Positions 33,266 to 41,930 of a stretch of DNA of 64,000 nucleotides are shown in pieces. The stretch spans positions 62,001-126,000 of the forward strand of contig NZ_CAJJWO010000005.1 of NCBI RefSeq assembly GCF_905196875.1. The letters are read 5' to 3'. A program made the position numbers and the translations under genes. Every line of letters starts with the position of its first letter. Within the stretch, counting starts at the first letter, position 1. The notes below the pieces were generated by a model that worked only from the letters and a program-made list of their open reading frames with translations, searched no databases and was not told where the DNA came from. This stretch comes from an uncultured Parabacteroides sp. (GTDB taxonomy: Bacteria > Bacteroidota > Bacteroidia > Bacteroidales > Tannerellaceae).

Positions 33266-34219
33266 ATGGAACCAATAGGTAAGATTGATAAAAAAAGCAA
33301 AGTTCGCAAAACACGTAAACCAAATAAAGTCAGTAAAAAACGAAATAATAAATATCGTTCTACTATTGCTTTTTTTGAAAAAAACAACAAATGGCCTTCA
33401 CCCACTGCCAAAGACCCGAAAGAACTGCCTTTGGGACAATGGATCGTTCGAATCAGATACCTCAGAAATCATTTTCCCGAAAGATTACCTGAGAAAATTA
33501 TTGAGCTGGTAGACAGAATAGATGCCGATAAGTTGCAAAAAAGTACCGAACAGTGGGAAAATAATTATTATAAACTGAAGGATTTCGTAAAAAATGAGAA
33601 ACGTTGGCCTCTACCCGGTTCACCAAACCCGGAAGAGAACAAACTTTACAACTGGTGTACTACCCAAAAAAGTGTTAGAAACGGCATTTTGCAAGGCCGT
33701 TTGAGTGATGAACGTATTCAAATGTTGGATGCCATCGGATTCCAATGGAATAAAAACAGAAAGAAAAGAAGCTGGAACGAATCATTCAACATGGTCAAGA
33801 AGTATTACCTCCACAACGGAAGATGGCCATCCCACGCCACAGATTCAGAAGAAACCAGATTGGCTAAATGGTGCAGTAAAATGAGAGCCTATAAAAACGG
33901 AACGGATAAAACCGGAAAATTGACTTCTTTACAGATCAAAAAATTAACCGACTTAGGTTTTGAATGGGAACTCACTGTAACCAGCAACGGCCGTACAGAA
34001 GAACAGCTAAATAGAATATGGTTTGGCAGATACACCGAGTTTTGTGATTTCATCACCACCTACAAACGATATCCTTCCACGACGTCAGAGGAAGAAAGAG
34101 CCCTCTATTCCTGGTGGATGAGAATGGCACACCTAAGAAGAAAAGGAAAATTAAACAATGATCGTATCCTATTGCTGAATAGTATAGGATTCAAATGGGG
34201 CAGAGGAAATAATGAATAA
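33266..34219 (+). CDS. Stand-alone helicase-associated (HA) repeat protein
   Basis: 317 aa. Basic N-terminus (GKIDKKSKVRKTRKPNKVSK), then four repeats of about 65-70 residues like the helicase-associated domain PF03457: starts near 25, 95, 170 and 245, each with an aromatic helix, F-x-x-x-x-x-x-W/Y-P (KNNKWPSPT, KNEKRWPLPG, HNGRWPSHA, TYKRYPSTT), L-x-x-W (LGQWIVRIR, LYNWCTTQKS, LAKWCSKMR, LYSWWMRMA) and L-x-x-I/L-G-F-x-W. HA repeats normally hang on DEAD/DEAH helicases and are thought to bind nucleic acid; here no helicase is present. Probably a DNA- or RNA-binding protein. Function unknown. Confidence 0.85.
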   Translation: MEPIGKIDKKSKVRKTRKPNKVSKKRNNKYRSTIAFFEKNNKWPSPTAKDPKELPLGQWIVRIRYLRNHFPERLPEKIIELVDRIDADKLQKSTEQWENNYYKLKDFVKNEKRWPLPGSPNPEENKLYNWCTTQKSVRNGILQGRLSDERIQMLDAIGFQWNKNRKKRSWNESFNMVKKYYLHNGRWPSHATDSEETRLAKWCSKMRAYKNGTDKTGKLTSLQIKKLTDLGFEWELTVTSNGRTEEQLNRIWFGRYTEFCDFITTYKRYPSTTSEEERALYSWWMRMAHLRRKGKLNNDRILLLNSIGFKWGRGNNE

Positions 34220-34228
34220 GACATAAAA

Positions 34229-34257
34229 AAAGGTTTGAAAATAATTTCAAACCTTTT
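34229..34257. terminator. Bidirectional terminator between HA-repeat gene and tRNA-Gln
   Basis: AAGGTTTGAAA / TTTCAAACCTT stem around ATAA with A-run upstream and T-run downstream. Confidence 0.85.
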
Positions 34258-34258
34258 G

Positions 34259-34329
34259 TTGTTCTACCAGGGCTCGAACCTGGAATTTCAGGACCAGAAT
34301 CTGACGTGTTACCATTACACCATAGAACA
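34259..34329 (-). tRNA. tRNA-Gln (anticodon CUG)
   Basis: 71-nt cloverleaf on the minus strand: acceptor TGTTCTA/TAGAACA (7 bp), D-arm GTGT-AATGGTA-ACAC, anticodon arm TCAGA-TTCTGGT-CCTGA with anticodon CTG at loop positions 3-5, short variable AATT, T-arm CCAGG-TTCGAGC-CCTGG, discriminator A. CCA is not encoded. The last anticodon-stem pair is an A/C mismatch. Reads CAG codons. Confidence 0.9.
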
Positions 34330-34517
34330 GTTTTTATTGTCCCGAGTAATATATTTCTCGATTACGGGTGCAAAGATACGGACATTTTTCATATCTGCAA
34401 ATATTCAGCAAAAAAATTTCATCAAAATAAACATTTTCTTCTTTTCTCTGTTTTGAAATTGCAGGGTTTATACATATATTAAACAGATAAAGCATGTACA
34501 TAATAAATTTAAGAAGT

Positions 34518-34525
34518 ATATTTGC
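34518..34525 (+). promoter_or_regulatory. Putative -7 box for rsfS-ftsH
   Basis: TATATTTG, 30 bp upstream of the rsfS ATG; no clear -33 box. Confidence 0.45.
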
Positions 34526-34555
34526 GTCTTCGAAATATTATTCAATAAAAAATAG

Positions 34556-34915
34556 ATGGATCAAACAAAAGAATTAGTACAAACAATTGTAGAAGGTCTA
34601 CAAGAAAAAAAAGGCAAAAATATTGTAACCGTAGATTTAACCCAGCTATCTGGGGCAGTATGCCAATACATGGTTATCTGCGAAGGAAATACTCCTACCC
34701 AGGTATCAGCCCTTTCCGATTCAGTATGGGACTTTGTGCGTAGAAATGCAGGTGAAAAACCACTATCTATCGACGGCAATCAAAGTTCCCTATGGATAGG
34801 TATGGATTATGGCACGGTTCTTGTACACATATTTACACCGGAACAACGTGAGTTCTATAATCTGGATAACCTATGGTCTGACGCTAAAGTCACCCAGATT
34901 CCGAATCTCGACTAA
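34556..34915 (+). CDS. rsfS: Ribosomal silencing factor RsfS
   Basis: 119 aa. Binds protein L14 of the 50S subunit and blocks 30S joining in starved cells. Family pattern: LVQTIVEGLQEKKGKNIVTV, DLTQLSGAVCQYMVICEGNT, TQVSALSDSVWDFV, then WIGMDYGTVLVHIFTPEQRE and FYNLDNLWSDA. Full length for the family. Starts a two-gene unit with ftsH 29 bp downstream, the usual Bacteroidetes arrangement. Confidence 0.95.
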   Translation: MDQTKELVQTIVEGLQEKKGKNIVTVDLTQLSGAVCQYMVICEGNTPTQVSALSDSVWDFVRRNAGEKPLSIDGNQSSLWIGMDYGTVLVHIFTPEQREFYNLDNLWSDAKVTQIPNLD

Positions 34916-34944
34916 GGCCGGATTAATATTATCGAATTCAAAGT

Positions 34945-36978
34945 ATGGAAAATAAAAACGACATGTTTAATAAAACACCGAAGAACAATAAGCCTAAAAT
35001 GTTCCGGTTTAACCTGTACTGGATGTACGGGTTAATATTCATGATGCTTATTGCTTTGTATCTGACTAACGATTCTTCGGCGTCAAAAGAACTGGGATGG
35101 ACAGAATTCCAGAAGCTGGCTCAGGAAAACGTATTCGACAAGATGGTTGTCTACAACAAGAAAAACATGGTTGAGGCGACAGTCAAAAGCGGACAAAAAG
35201 GATTAGTATTTAAAAGCGACAGTTCAGCTTTAGGAACAAACCCGAAGGTATACGTAAAAATACCATCGGCAGACAAATTTTCCGATTTTTACGACAAAGC
35301 GGTTACCGATAACCACATTGACACCCAGGTACGCTTTGAAGAAGGAGATGATGCTATATGGAACTTCCTTGTTTCATTCGGACCGATCATCCTCATTATT
35401 GCCGTATGGATTTTCCTGATGCGGAGAATGTCCGGAGGTGCAGGTGGAGGTCCCGGTGGAGTTTTCAGTGTAGGTAAAGCTAAAGCACAATTATTCGACA
35501 AAGATAATGACCGGAAAGTAACATTTAAGGATGTAGCAGGATTGTCGGAGGCCAAACAAGAGGTAGAAGAAATCGTATCCTTTCTTAAAAGCCCGGAAAG
35601 ATATACGGAACTGGGAGGTAAAATACCTAAGGGTGCCTTGTTGGTAGGCCCTCCAGGAACAGGTAAAACATTACTAGCCAAAGCTGTAGCAGGAGAAGCG
35701 GATGTTCCGTTCTTTTCCCTTTCAGGTTCCGACTTCGTTGAGATGTTTGTCGGTGTTGGTGCATCACGTGTTCGCGACCTATTCCGCCAGGCAAAAGAGA
35801 AATCTCCGTGTATCGTATTTATCGACGAGATCGATGCTGTTGGCCGTGCCCGTGGCAAAAACGCCAATATGAACAGTAATGACGAACGCGAAAACACATT
35901 AAACCAGTTGTTGACAGAAATGGATGGCTTCGGTTCCAACAGTGGGGTGATCATCCTGGCAGCAACCAACCGTGCCGACATTCTGGATAAAGCCTTACTT
36001 CGTGCTGGACGTTTCGACCGTCAGATCAGTGTGGAATTGCCCGACCTGAACGAGCGTAAGGAAATATTCGGCGTACATTTACGCCCGATCAAGATAGACG
36101 AAAGCGTGGATGCGGAATTCATGGCCCGCCAGACTCCGGGATTCTCCGGCGCTGACATTGCTAATGTTTGTAATGAAGCTGCATTGATCGCAGCCCGTAG
36201 CGACAAGAAGTTCGTTCAAAAAGAGGACTTCATGAACGCTATCGACCGTATCGTCGGCGGTTTGGAAAAACGCTCTATGATAACGACGGCGGATGAACGA
36301 AAGAGTATTGCTTTCCACGAAGCCGGTCATGCTACATTAAGCTGGTTCCTCGAACATGCCAATCCATTGGTAAAAGTGACCATCGTCCCCAGAGGCAAAG
36401 CTCTGGGAGCAGCTTGGTATATGCCGGAAGAACGTCAGATCACCACCCGCGAACAGATGCTGGATGAAATGTGCGCAACTTTGGGCGGTCGTGCGGCAGA
36501 TGAATTTTTCCTCGGTAAAATAACAACCGGAGCTTCCAACGACCTGGAACGTGTAACCAAGCAAGCTTATGCAATGGTCGTTTACTTCGGTATGAGCGAA
36601 AAACTGCCTAACTTGAATTATTATGATTCAACCGGTCAGGACTGGGGATTCACCAAACCGTACAGTGAAGAGACATCCCGGATGATCGACCAGGAAGTAC
36701 AAAAGATCATCAGCGAACAGTATGAACGTGCCAAGAAAATCCTGTTTGAAAACAAGGAAGGACATCACGCATTGGCACAGGTTTTACTCGAACGGGAAGT
36801 GATCTACACAGAAGATGTAGAACATATCTTCGGTAAACGTGCCTGGGTTTCCCGTTCGCAGGAAATTCTGGAATTACAGGAAAAAGCGAACAACAGCAAA
36901 CAGGAACAGACTGCTGCCAACAAAGATAACACCCAGGTTTCACCTGCAGGTGACAATACGGCAGAAAAAATGGCCTGA
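34945..36978 (+). CDS. ftsH: ATP-dependent zinc metalloprotease FtsH
   Basis: 677 aa inner-membrane AAA+ protease that degrades misassembled membrane proteins and short-lived regulators. Membrane helices at about 22-42 and 137-156 flank a periplasmic domain. AAA core: Walker A GPPGTGKT (about 235-242), Walker B IVFIDEIDAVG, second region of homology with ATNRADILDKALLRAGRFDR. Protease zinc site HEAGHA near 458 and the distal Asp in LERVTKQAYAM. Gln/Asn-rich C-terminal tail (NNSKQEQTAANKDNTQ). Followed by a hairpin terminator. Confidence 0.97.
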   Translation: MENKNDMFNKTPKNNKPKMFRFNLYWMYGLIFMMLIALYLTNDSSASKELGWTEFQKLAQENVFDKMVVYNKKNMVEATVKSGQKGLVFKSDSSALGTNPKVYVKIPSADKFSDFYDKAVTDNHIDTQVRFEEGDDAIWNFLVSFGPIILIIAVWIFLMRRMSGGAGGGPGGVFSVGKAKAQLFDKDNDRKVTFKDVAGLSEAKQEVEEIVSFLKSPERYTELGGKIPKGALLVGPPGTGKTLLAKAVAGEADVPFFSLSGSDFVEMFVGVGASRVRDLFRQAKEKSPCIVFIDEIDAVGRARGKNANMNSNDERENTLNQLLTEMDGFGSNSGVIILAATNRADILDKALLRAGRFDRQISVELPDLNERKEIFGVHLRPIKIDESVDAEFMARQTPGFSGADIANVCNEAALIAARSDKKFVQKEDFMNAIDRIVGGLEKRSMITTADERKSIAFHEAGHATLSWFLEHANPLVKVTIVPRGKALGAAWYMPEERQITTREQMLDEMCATLGGRAADEFFLGKITTGASNDLERVTKQAYAMVVYFGMSEKLPNLNYYDSTGQDWGFTKPYSEETSRMIDQEVQKIISEQYERAKKILFENKEGHHALAQVLLEREVIYTEDVEHIFGKRAWVSRSQEILELQEKANNSKQEQTAANKDNTQVSPAGDNTAEKMA

Positions 36979-37003
36979 CCCGTTCGTCTCTGAGGAATAA
37001 AAT

Positions 37004-37050
37004 GAGGCCAGATAGTTCTTTATTGAAGATACTATCTGGCCTCTCTGTTT
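37004..37050 (+). terminator. Terminator after ftsH
   Basis: GAGGCCAGATAGT and ACTATCTGGCCTC form a 13-bp perfect stem (37004-37016, 37031-37043) followed by TCTGTTTAT. Confidence 0.75.
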
Positions 37051-37068
37051 ATATTTGGATTTATTCTT

Positions 37069-37076
37069 TATCTTTG
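37069..37076 (+). promoter_or_regulatory. Putative -7 box for cdsA
   Basis: TATCTTTG, 40 bp upstream of the TTG start codon. Confidence 0.45.
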
Positions 37077-37116
37077 CACGAAAAATAAATCAACAAACGA
37101 ACTAAATAATACGGCT

Positions 37117-37950
37117 TTGAAAAATCTGATCATACGAGCACTTACGGGTATAATCTTCGTCACAATCCTTGTCGGAGCTATATGCTACCATTCAATCTCT
37201 TTCCTTGTTATATTCAGTTTGATCACCGGATTAACGTTATGGGAGTTTTATGGTCTTGTAAAACATTATGAGGATGCTTCTATCAAACGATTTATTGGTT
37301 CGCTGGGGGGAGTCTATTTATTTGCTGCCACCTTCATTTATACCAACCAGTTGACAGATGGACTCATTTTTCTCCCCTACCTATTATTCCTTATATACAC
37401 ATTAGTTGCCGAACTGTATTATAAAGCGCCGAATCCAATCAATAACTGGGCTTTTACTTTTTTTGCACAGATCTATTGTGCAGGAACATTCTCTATGTTG
37501 AACTTCATTGCGGCCATGCCCGATACTGCGAGAACGATTGTTTACTCTCCACTGTTCGTCATGGCTATCTTTATTTTTATTTGGCTGAACGACACAGGAG
37601 CTTACTTGGTCGGCTCTCTAATTGGTAAAAGGAGATTATTTGAACGCATATCACCTAAAAAATCATGGGAAGGCTTCTTTGGCGGATTAGCTGTTGTACT
37701 GGGGGCATCGCAGGCGTTGGCCTGGTATGCACCTGAAATTAGCTGGTATAATTGGTTAGGACTATCGGCCACAGTGGTTATATTCGGAACTTGGGGCGAT
37801 TTGACCGAGTCGCTGTTAAAAAGAACATTAGGAGTAAAAGATTCCGGTAATCTCCTCCCCGGTCACGGCGGTATGCTTGACCGGTTCGACAGCTTGATGC
37901 TGGCAGCTCCTGCAGCCTACATTTATATAGAACTCTTTATTCGAAATTAA
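37117..37950 (+). CDS. cdsA: Phosphatidate cytidylyltransferase (CDP-diglyceride synthase)
   Basis: 277 aa multi-spanning membrane enzyme making CDP-diacylglycerol from phosphatidate and CTP, the branch point to all phospholipids. About eight hydrophobic helices. C-terminal signature S-L-L-K-R-T-L-G-V-K-D-S-G ... PGHGGMLDRFDS is complete. Start codon is TTG (TTG AAA AAT CTG ATC); no in-frame ATG before the first helix, so TTG is needed. Its last 14 bp overlap the convergent PorT-family gene. Confidence 0.95.
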   Translation: MKNLIIRALTGIIFVTILVGAICYHSISFLVIFSLITGLTLWEFYGLVKHYEDASIKRFIGSLGGVYLFAATFIYTNQLTDGLIFLPYLLFLIYTLVAELYYKAPNPINNWAFTFFAQIYCAGTFSMLNFIAAMPDTARTIVYSPLFVMAIFIFIWLNDTGAYLVGSLIGKRRLFERISPKKSWEGFFGGLAVVLGASQALAWYAPEISWYNWLGLSATVVIFGTWGDLTESLLKRTLGVKDSGNLLPGHGGMLDRFDSLMLAAPAAYIYIELFIRN

Positions 37951-38638
37951 ACGTCAATACAACCATACGGGAGGTTGCTTTCGATAATGAATTGGGGTAT
38001 TTGATCAGTTCCTGATCAGTCAGGTCGTTACGGTTTTTAGCCAACAGATCCACTAATCCGAAGCAAAACTTCAATTCTGGACAAAGTTTAAAGAATGGCA
38101 GATAGATATCGCACCCGACACCGAACTCCAGCCCGAAATCGGCACCTTTAAGTAAAATCGGCATTCCTTTCTTACGTCCGAGATCCATGGCCCCATAGAC
38201 TCCACCAATCAGGTAAGGGCGATAATTATTTAACCGGAGAGCCGAATACTTCACATCCAACGGAAAACTTAGTATGGTAGAGCGAACGGAAGTCGTAAAC
38301 TCCTCCCCTGTCGTCTGTTCCCGGAAAAGAAACTTCTTATCCCCAAAATGGACAGTAGGAACAAAACGCAGGTTAAAATAGGGATTCAGATACATATCCC
38401 CGATTACTCCGACACTAAATCCCGGCGAATAACTGGGTATTTCAGCGAACCACGTTTCACCGTCAGTTGTAACACCTGTATTTGTCAACAACAAATCCTG
38501 CGCATGTAATCCGACATGAAACCCCAGATGGAGCCATTTCAAATCGGCATACGGCTGATTCTTAACCTTCTCTTTTTGCGCCATTACACTCGGTAAGGTA
38601 AGGCTACAGACCAATAATAGAAATAATAGACGTCTCAA
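37937..38638 (-). CDS. PorT-family outer-membrane beta-barrel protein
   Basis: 233 aa. Signal peptide MRRLLFLLLVCSLTLPSVMAQ, then eight-strand barrel pattern: LHLGFHVGLHAQDLLL, SPGFSVGVIGDMYLNPYFNL, FVPTVHFGDKKFLF, ILSFPLDVKYSALRLNNYRP, FGLEFGVGCDIYLPFFKLCP, and terminal aromatic strand VVLTFNFE. Resembles PorT, a component of the Porphyromonas type IX secretion system, and its wider family present in many Bacteroidales. Whether this one serves T9SS is not shown here; gldH at 50306 is a gliding-related gene in the same window. Confidence 0.8.
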   Translation of the reverse strand: MRRLLFLLLVCSLTLPSVMAQKEKVKNQPYADLKWLHLGFHVGLHAQDLLLTNTGVTTDGETWFAEIPSYSPGFSVGVIGDMYLNPYFNLRFVPTVHFGDKKFLFREQTTGEEFTTSVRSTILSFPLDVKYSALRLNNYRPYLIGGVYGAMDLGRKKGMPILLKGADFGLEFGVGCDIYLPFFKLCPELKFCFGLVDLLAKNRNDLTDQELIKYPNSLSKATSRMVVLTFNFE

Positions 38639-38681
38639 CTCTCAATCAATTTTGAATTATAACGAAAAAGATAGGAACTTA

Positions 38682-38712
38682 TTGCAGAAATACAAATAAA
38701 ACTCTATTTTTG
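38682..38712 (+). promoter_or_regulatory. Promoter of the ferredoxin gene
   Basis: TTG (38682-38684), 20-base spacer, TATTTTTG (38705-38712), 37 bp before the ATG. Confidence 0.75.
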
Positions 38713-38749
38713 CACCAACTAATAGTTATCAATTTAAACGTTTAAGAAA

Positions 38750-38920
38750 ATGGCTTATTTAATTAGTGAAGATTGTATTGCTTGCGGTACTTGCATCGAC
38801 GAGTGTCCGGTAGGAGCTATCTCAGAAGGCGATATCTACCATATCGATCCTGAAATGTGTACTGATTGTGGTACTTGTGCAGACGCTTGTCCAACTGAAG
38901 CAATTCATCCGGTTGCATAA
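38750..38920 (+). CDS. 2[4Fe-4S] ferredoxin
   Basis: 56 aa, small clostridial-type ferredoxin. Two C-x2-C-x2-C-x3-C-P motifs: CIACGTCIDECPVGAI (cluster 1) and CTDCGTCADACPTEAI (cluster 2). Low-potential cytoplasmic electron carrier, e.g. for pyruvate:ferredoxin oxidoreductase and Rnf-type systems of anaerobes. Own promoter and terminator, so a single-gene, likely high-level transcript. Too short for many gene finders but unambiguous. Confidence 0.96.
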   Translation: MAYLISEDCIACGTCIDECPVGAISEGDIYHIDPEMCTDCGTCADACPTEAIHPVA

Positions 38921-38961
38921 ACCGAAGTAAAATAGGCAACCGATAAGGATACCTATAAAAG

Positions 38962-39010
38962 ATAACGGGCAGTTTTTCTTATTTAAGAAACTGCCCGTTA
39001 TTATTTTTTC
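38962..39010. terminator. Bidirectional terminator between ferredoxin and DUF3276 genes
   Basis: AACGGGCAGTTTTTCTTA paired with TAAGAAACTGCCCGTT, then TATTATTTTTT. Confidence 0.82.
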
Positions 39011-39015
39011 CCCCT

Positions 39016-39411
39016 TCAAAAATCAATATTCAGTTTTATTTCATCATCCGAATCATCATCTGCCTTCGTCTCCATATCCGGGGTCTTAGCGTCCAACCCA
39101 TCAGAGTTACGCTGTTTGATGTAATTGATCACATCATTCATTCCCTCCATAAACTTTTCAAAATCCTCCTTATAAAGGAAAATCTTATGCTTCTCAAAAG
39201 ACACTTGTGTTCCATTCTTCGGCTGTACCTTCTTACTTTCGGTTACAGCCAGAAACAAATCGTCTTTTAAGTTCTTCTTCACATCCAGGTAATAAATCCG
39301 CTTACCTGCCTTTATAGCTTTAGAGTACAGAATCTCTTTATCGCCACCTTCAACCTGTGTTTTCTTCACCGACTCATCCATATAGCCAACTTTTGTTAAA
39401 TACCGACCCAT
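39016..39411 (-). CDS. DUF3276 (Pur-alpha-like) nucleic-acid-binding protein
   Basis: 131 aa. The core EILYSKAIKAGKRIYYLDVK, LFLAVTESKK and IFLYKEDFEKFMEGMNDVIN is the Bacteroidetes/spirochaete PUR-domain family, relatives of eukaryotic Pur-alpha which bind single-stranded DNA/RNA. Acidic, disordered C-terminal tail (KADDDSDDEIKLNIDF). Cytoplasmic, transcribed alone. Specific role unknown. Confidence 0.88.
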   Translation of the reverse strand: MGRYLTKVGYMDESVKKTQVEGGDKEILYSKAIKAGKRIYYLDVKKNLKDDLFLAVTESKKVQPKNGTQVSFEKHKIFLYKEDFEKFMEGMNDVINYIKQRNSDGLDAKTPDMETKADDDSDDEIKLNIDF

Positions 39412-39562
39412 TTATCATAACTTGCTTCAAATATGTGCATTTTTTTTTAAACAACAACTATTTTAACGCATCAAAATGTATGATTTTACGTTTCAAATTG
39501 TAAAATAACAACTAACACACATAAAATTAAGTAAACCCGAACTCATTTATCAAAAGAATGAC

Positions 39563-39570
39563 TACCTTTG
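39563..39570 (+). promoter_or_regulatory. Putative -7 box for the nusB operon
   Basis: TACCTTTG fits TAnnTTTG, 35 bp upstream of the nusB ATG; -33 box not convincing. Confidence 0.45.
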
Positions 39571-39605
39571 CAGCCTAAATTTATAACAAGTAGTTCCTTC
39601 AAACG

Positions 39606-40532
39606 ATGATCAACAGAATTTTAATCCGCATTAAAGTTTTACAGATAGTATACTCATTCTATCAAAATGGAAACAGTGACCTCAAAGTTGCGGAAAATGA
39701 ATTGCTTTTCAGCTTACGGAAATCGTATGATTTGTATCATTATTTCCTCCTCCTAATTATTGAAGTCACCAATTTACAGAAGCGGACACTTGACGCTAAA
39801 AAAAGCAAGTACATGCCGACTCATGCGGAGTTGAATCCCAACACTCGTCTGATAGATAATCGCTTCGCGGCTCAGGTTGCCGAAAACACAGCGCTTCAGA
39901 AGTATGTGGCAGAGCAAGGTATATCTTGGGCAAACGATGAAGAGTTCATTAAAAATGTACTCGACATCATTCTGACTTCTGATTTATACAGTGAATATAT
40001 TGACAACGAGAATGATTCTTATGAAACAGATAAGGAATTCTGGCGTTGCGTATTCAAAAAACTGATTTGTGGAAACGAAGTTATCGAAGATTTCCTGGAA
40101 GATAAAAGTATCTACTGGAATGATGATATCGAAATCGTTGAGACGTTCACTTTAAAAACAATCAAAAAATTTGAGGAAAAGAACGGAAGCAAGCAGGAAT
40201 TATTACCAATGTTCAAAGACCTGGAAGATCATTCTTTTGCTATCAAACTATTCCGTCAGACATTATTGAAAGGTGACGAATATCGCGAACGCATCAACAA
40301 ACATATGAAAAACTGGGAAACAGAGCGTATTGCCAATATGGATCTGATCATCATGCAGGTTGCTCTGGCTGAAATTATGACTTTTCCATCAATTCCTATT
40401 AATGTAACACTAAACGAATACATCGATACTGCAAAATACTATAGCACACCTAAAAGTGGTAACTTCATCAACGGAATTTTAGATTCTATCGTATCGGAGT
40501 TAAAAAAAGAAAAGGTATTGCTCAAAGATTAA
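39606..40532 (+). CDS. nusB: Transcription antitermination factor NusB (long Bacteroidetes form)
   Basis: 308 aa, about twice the E. coli length, as usual for Bacteroidetes NusB, with an extra N-terminal half. C-terminal part has the NusB fold: FAIKLFRQTLLKGDEYRERI, WETERIANMDLIIMQVALAE and the family signature IPINVTLNEYIDTAKYYSTP...GNFINGILD. With NusE/S10 it binds boxA RNA in rRNA operons. First gene of nusB-yajC-YbbR-coaE. Confidence 0.94.
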   Translation: MINRILIRIKVLQIVYSFYQNGNSDLKVAENELLFSLRKSYDLYHYFLLLIIEVTNLQKRTLDAKKSKYMPTHAELNPNTRLIDNRFAAQVAENTALQKYVAEQGISWANDEEFIKNVLDIILTSDLYSEYIDNENDSYETDKEFWRCVFKKLICGNEVIEDFLEDKSIYWNDDIEIVETFTLKTIKKFEEKNGSKQELLPMFKDLEDHSFAIKLFRQTLLKGDEYRERINKHMKNWETERIANMDLIIMQVALAEIMTFPSIPINVTLNEYIDTAKYYSTPKSGNFINGILDSIVSELKKEKVLLKD

Positions 40533-40592
40533 TTATTATACTTACATTTGTACCTAGTCAAATAGGTATAAACTTATAAACGAATATAGTAT

Positions 40593-40904
40593 ATGAACTT
40601 AGTTAGTATTTTCCTACAGGCTGCCGGAGGCCAGTCACAGTGGTCAGGTATCCTTATGATGGTTGTTATTGTTGCAATCTTCTATTTTTTCATGATCCGT
40701 CCGCAACAAAAAAAGCAAAAAGAGATCCAGAAATCACGTGAAGCTTTAAAAACAGGTGATAAAGTAATCACAGCGGGAGGTATCTATGGTAAGATCAAAG
40801 AAATCGGTGACACCTATATGCTAATCGAAATTTCAGATGGTGTTCGTATACGTGTAGATAAAACTTCTATCTTTGCTTCTTCAGAAGACGCACAGCAAAA
40901 ATAA
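40593..40904 (+). CDS. yajC: Preprotein translocase subunit YajC
   Basis: 103 aa. Single membrane helix ILMMVVIVAIFYFFMIRPQQ, then the conserved basic stretch KKQKEIQKSREALKTGDKVI and TAGGIYGKIKEIGDTYMLIE. Accessory inner-membrane subunit of SecDF-YajC. Lies 60 bp after nusB in the same direction, in the usual Bacteroidetes order. Confidence 0.95.
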   Translation: MNLVSIFLQAAGGQSQWSGILMMVVIVAIFYFFMIRPQQKKQKEIQKSREALKTGDKVITAGGIYGKIKEIGDTYMLIEISDGVRIRVDKTSIFASSEDAQQK

Positions 40905-40916
40905 GAAACAATAAAT

Positions 40917-41930
40917 ATGTCGCAGCTTGATAGAATAAATAACTCATTCAAGTCTGCCCGGATGAAGATTAATGCTTTTCTGCGTCGTCAAAGATGGAAA
41001 GAAGCATTAATCTTTTTCTCTTTCGTACTACTGGCTTTTGGCTTTTGGTTACTACAAAGCCTGCAACAGGAATATGAAATAGAAATCAGTATTCCGGTCA
41101 GATACAAAAATATTCCTCCGGATGTTTCCTTCACTGAAACACCTCCACAAGAGGTTGTTGCAAGAGTAAAAGATAAAGGAAGTGTTTTGCTTAACTATTC
41201 CTTCGGTCGTTCATTTGCCCCGATCGAAGCGAATATGAAAAACCAAACGGAGAAGAGTGGTTCTTTATCTATCGCTAAAAAGACAATACAAAGCGATATC
41301 CAAAAGCAACTGTTAGCGACAACTTCCTTAACAGGGTTCGAACCGCAACATATCGATGCATCTTATAGTAAACGTATAAAAAAAGAGATACCTGTTATCT
41401 TCGATGGAGCAATACAAACTAATCCAGGGTTTCACATATCAGGGAATATTACAATTACCCCAGCAAATATCAGCGTATATGCCAGTGATGTAGTATTGGA
41501 CACATTGAATCAGGCAAAAACTGTATTTACAGAGATAAAAAAAGGAAATAAAACGATCACTAAGACTATACAGTTACAAAAAGTAGATGAAGCGACTTAT
41601 GATCCGACAAGTGTTACTGTAACGATCCCAATCGAAGAATTCACGGAAAAAACACTGGAGATACCTGTACTCTGTACTGATTTACCTCCACATTACACCT
41701 TGCGTACTTTCCCAGCTATTGCAAAAGTAACATGCAGTATCCCGCTATCCCGTTTCAAGGATTTATCGGAGAATGCATTTGAGATCAAATTTTCATTTAA
41801 AGATCTGGAACAAAACGCATTGGGAACACTTCCCATTCACCTGACAAAAAAACCGGATTGGGTAAATTCCGCGACACTTGTTCCTGATAAAATAGAATTC
41901 ATTCTGGAGCAAAACAATCTTCATGATTAA
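40917..41930 (+). CDS. YbbR-like domain protein
   Basis: 337 aa. One N-terminal membrane helix (about 30-48, ALIFFSFVLLAFGFWLLQSL), then extracytoplasmic YbbR-like beta domains (IPVRYKNIPPDVSF, GFHISGNITITPANISVYAS, TVTIPIEEFTEKTLEIPVLC). In Firmicutes YbbR/CdaR regulates the diadenylate cyclase CdaA; a cyclase gene is not in this window. Gene is 12 bp after yajC and overlaps coaE by 8 bp. Confidence 0.88.
   Translation: MSQLDRINNSFKSARMKINAFLRRQRWKEALIFFSFVLLAFGFWLLQSLQQEYEIEISIPVRYKNIPPDVSFTETPPQEVVARVKDKGSVLLNYSFGRSFAPIEANMKNQTEKSGSLSIAKKTIQSDIQKQLLATTSLTGFEPQHIDASYSKRIKKEIPVIFDGAIQTNPGFHISGNITITPANISVYASDVVLDTLNQAKTVFTEIKKGNKTITKTIQLQKVDEATYDPTSVTVTIPIEEFTEKTLEIPVLCTDLPPHYTLRTFPAIAKVTCSIPLSRFKDLSENAFEIKFSFKDLEQNALGTLPIHLTKKPDWVNSATLVPDKIEFILEQNNLHD

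Noticed and set aside
31559..34329. Integrative element inserted at tRNA-Gln
   Set aside because: The recombinase sits next to its own inverted sites and a promoter segment; no direct repeat of the tRNA 3' end, and no conjugation or phage genes are seen.
34259..34329. tRNA pseudogene because of the A/C pair in the anticodon stem
   Set aside because: All other stems are complete, conserved T-loop and D-loop bases are present, and one such mismatch is tolerated in functional tRNAs.
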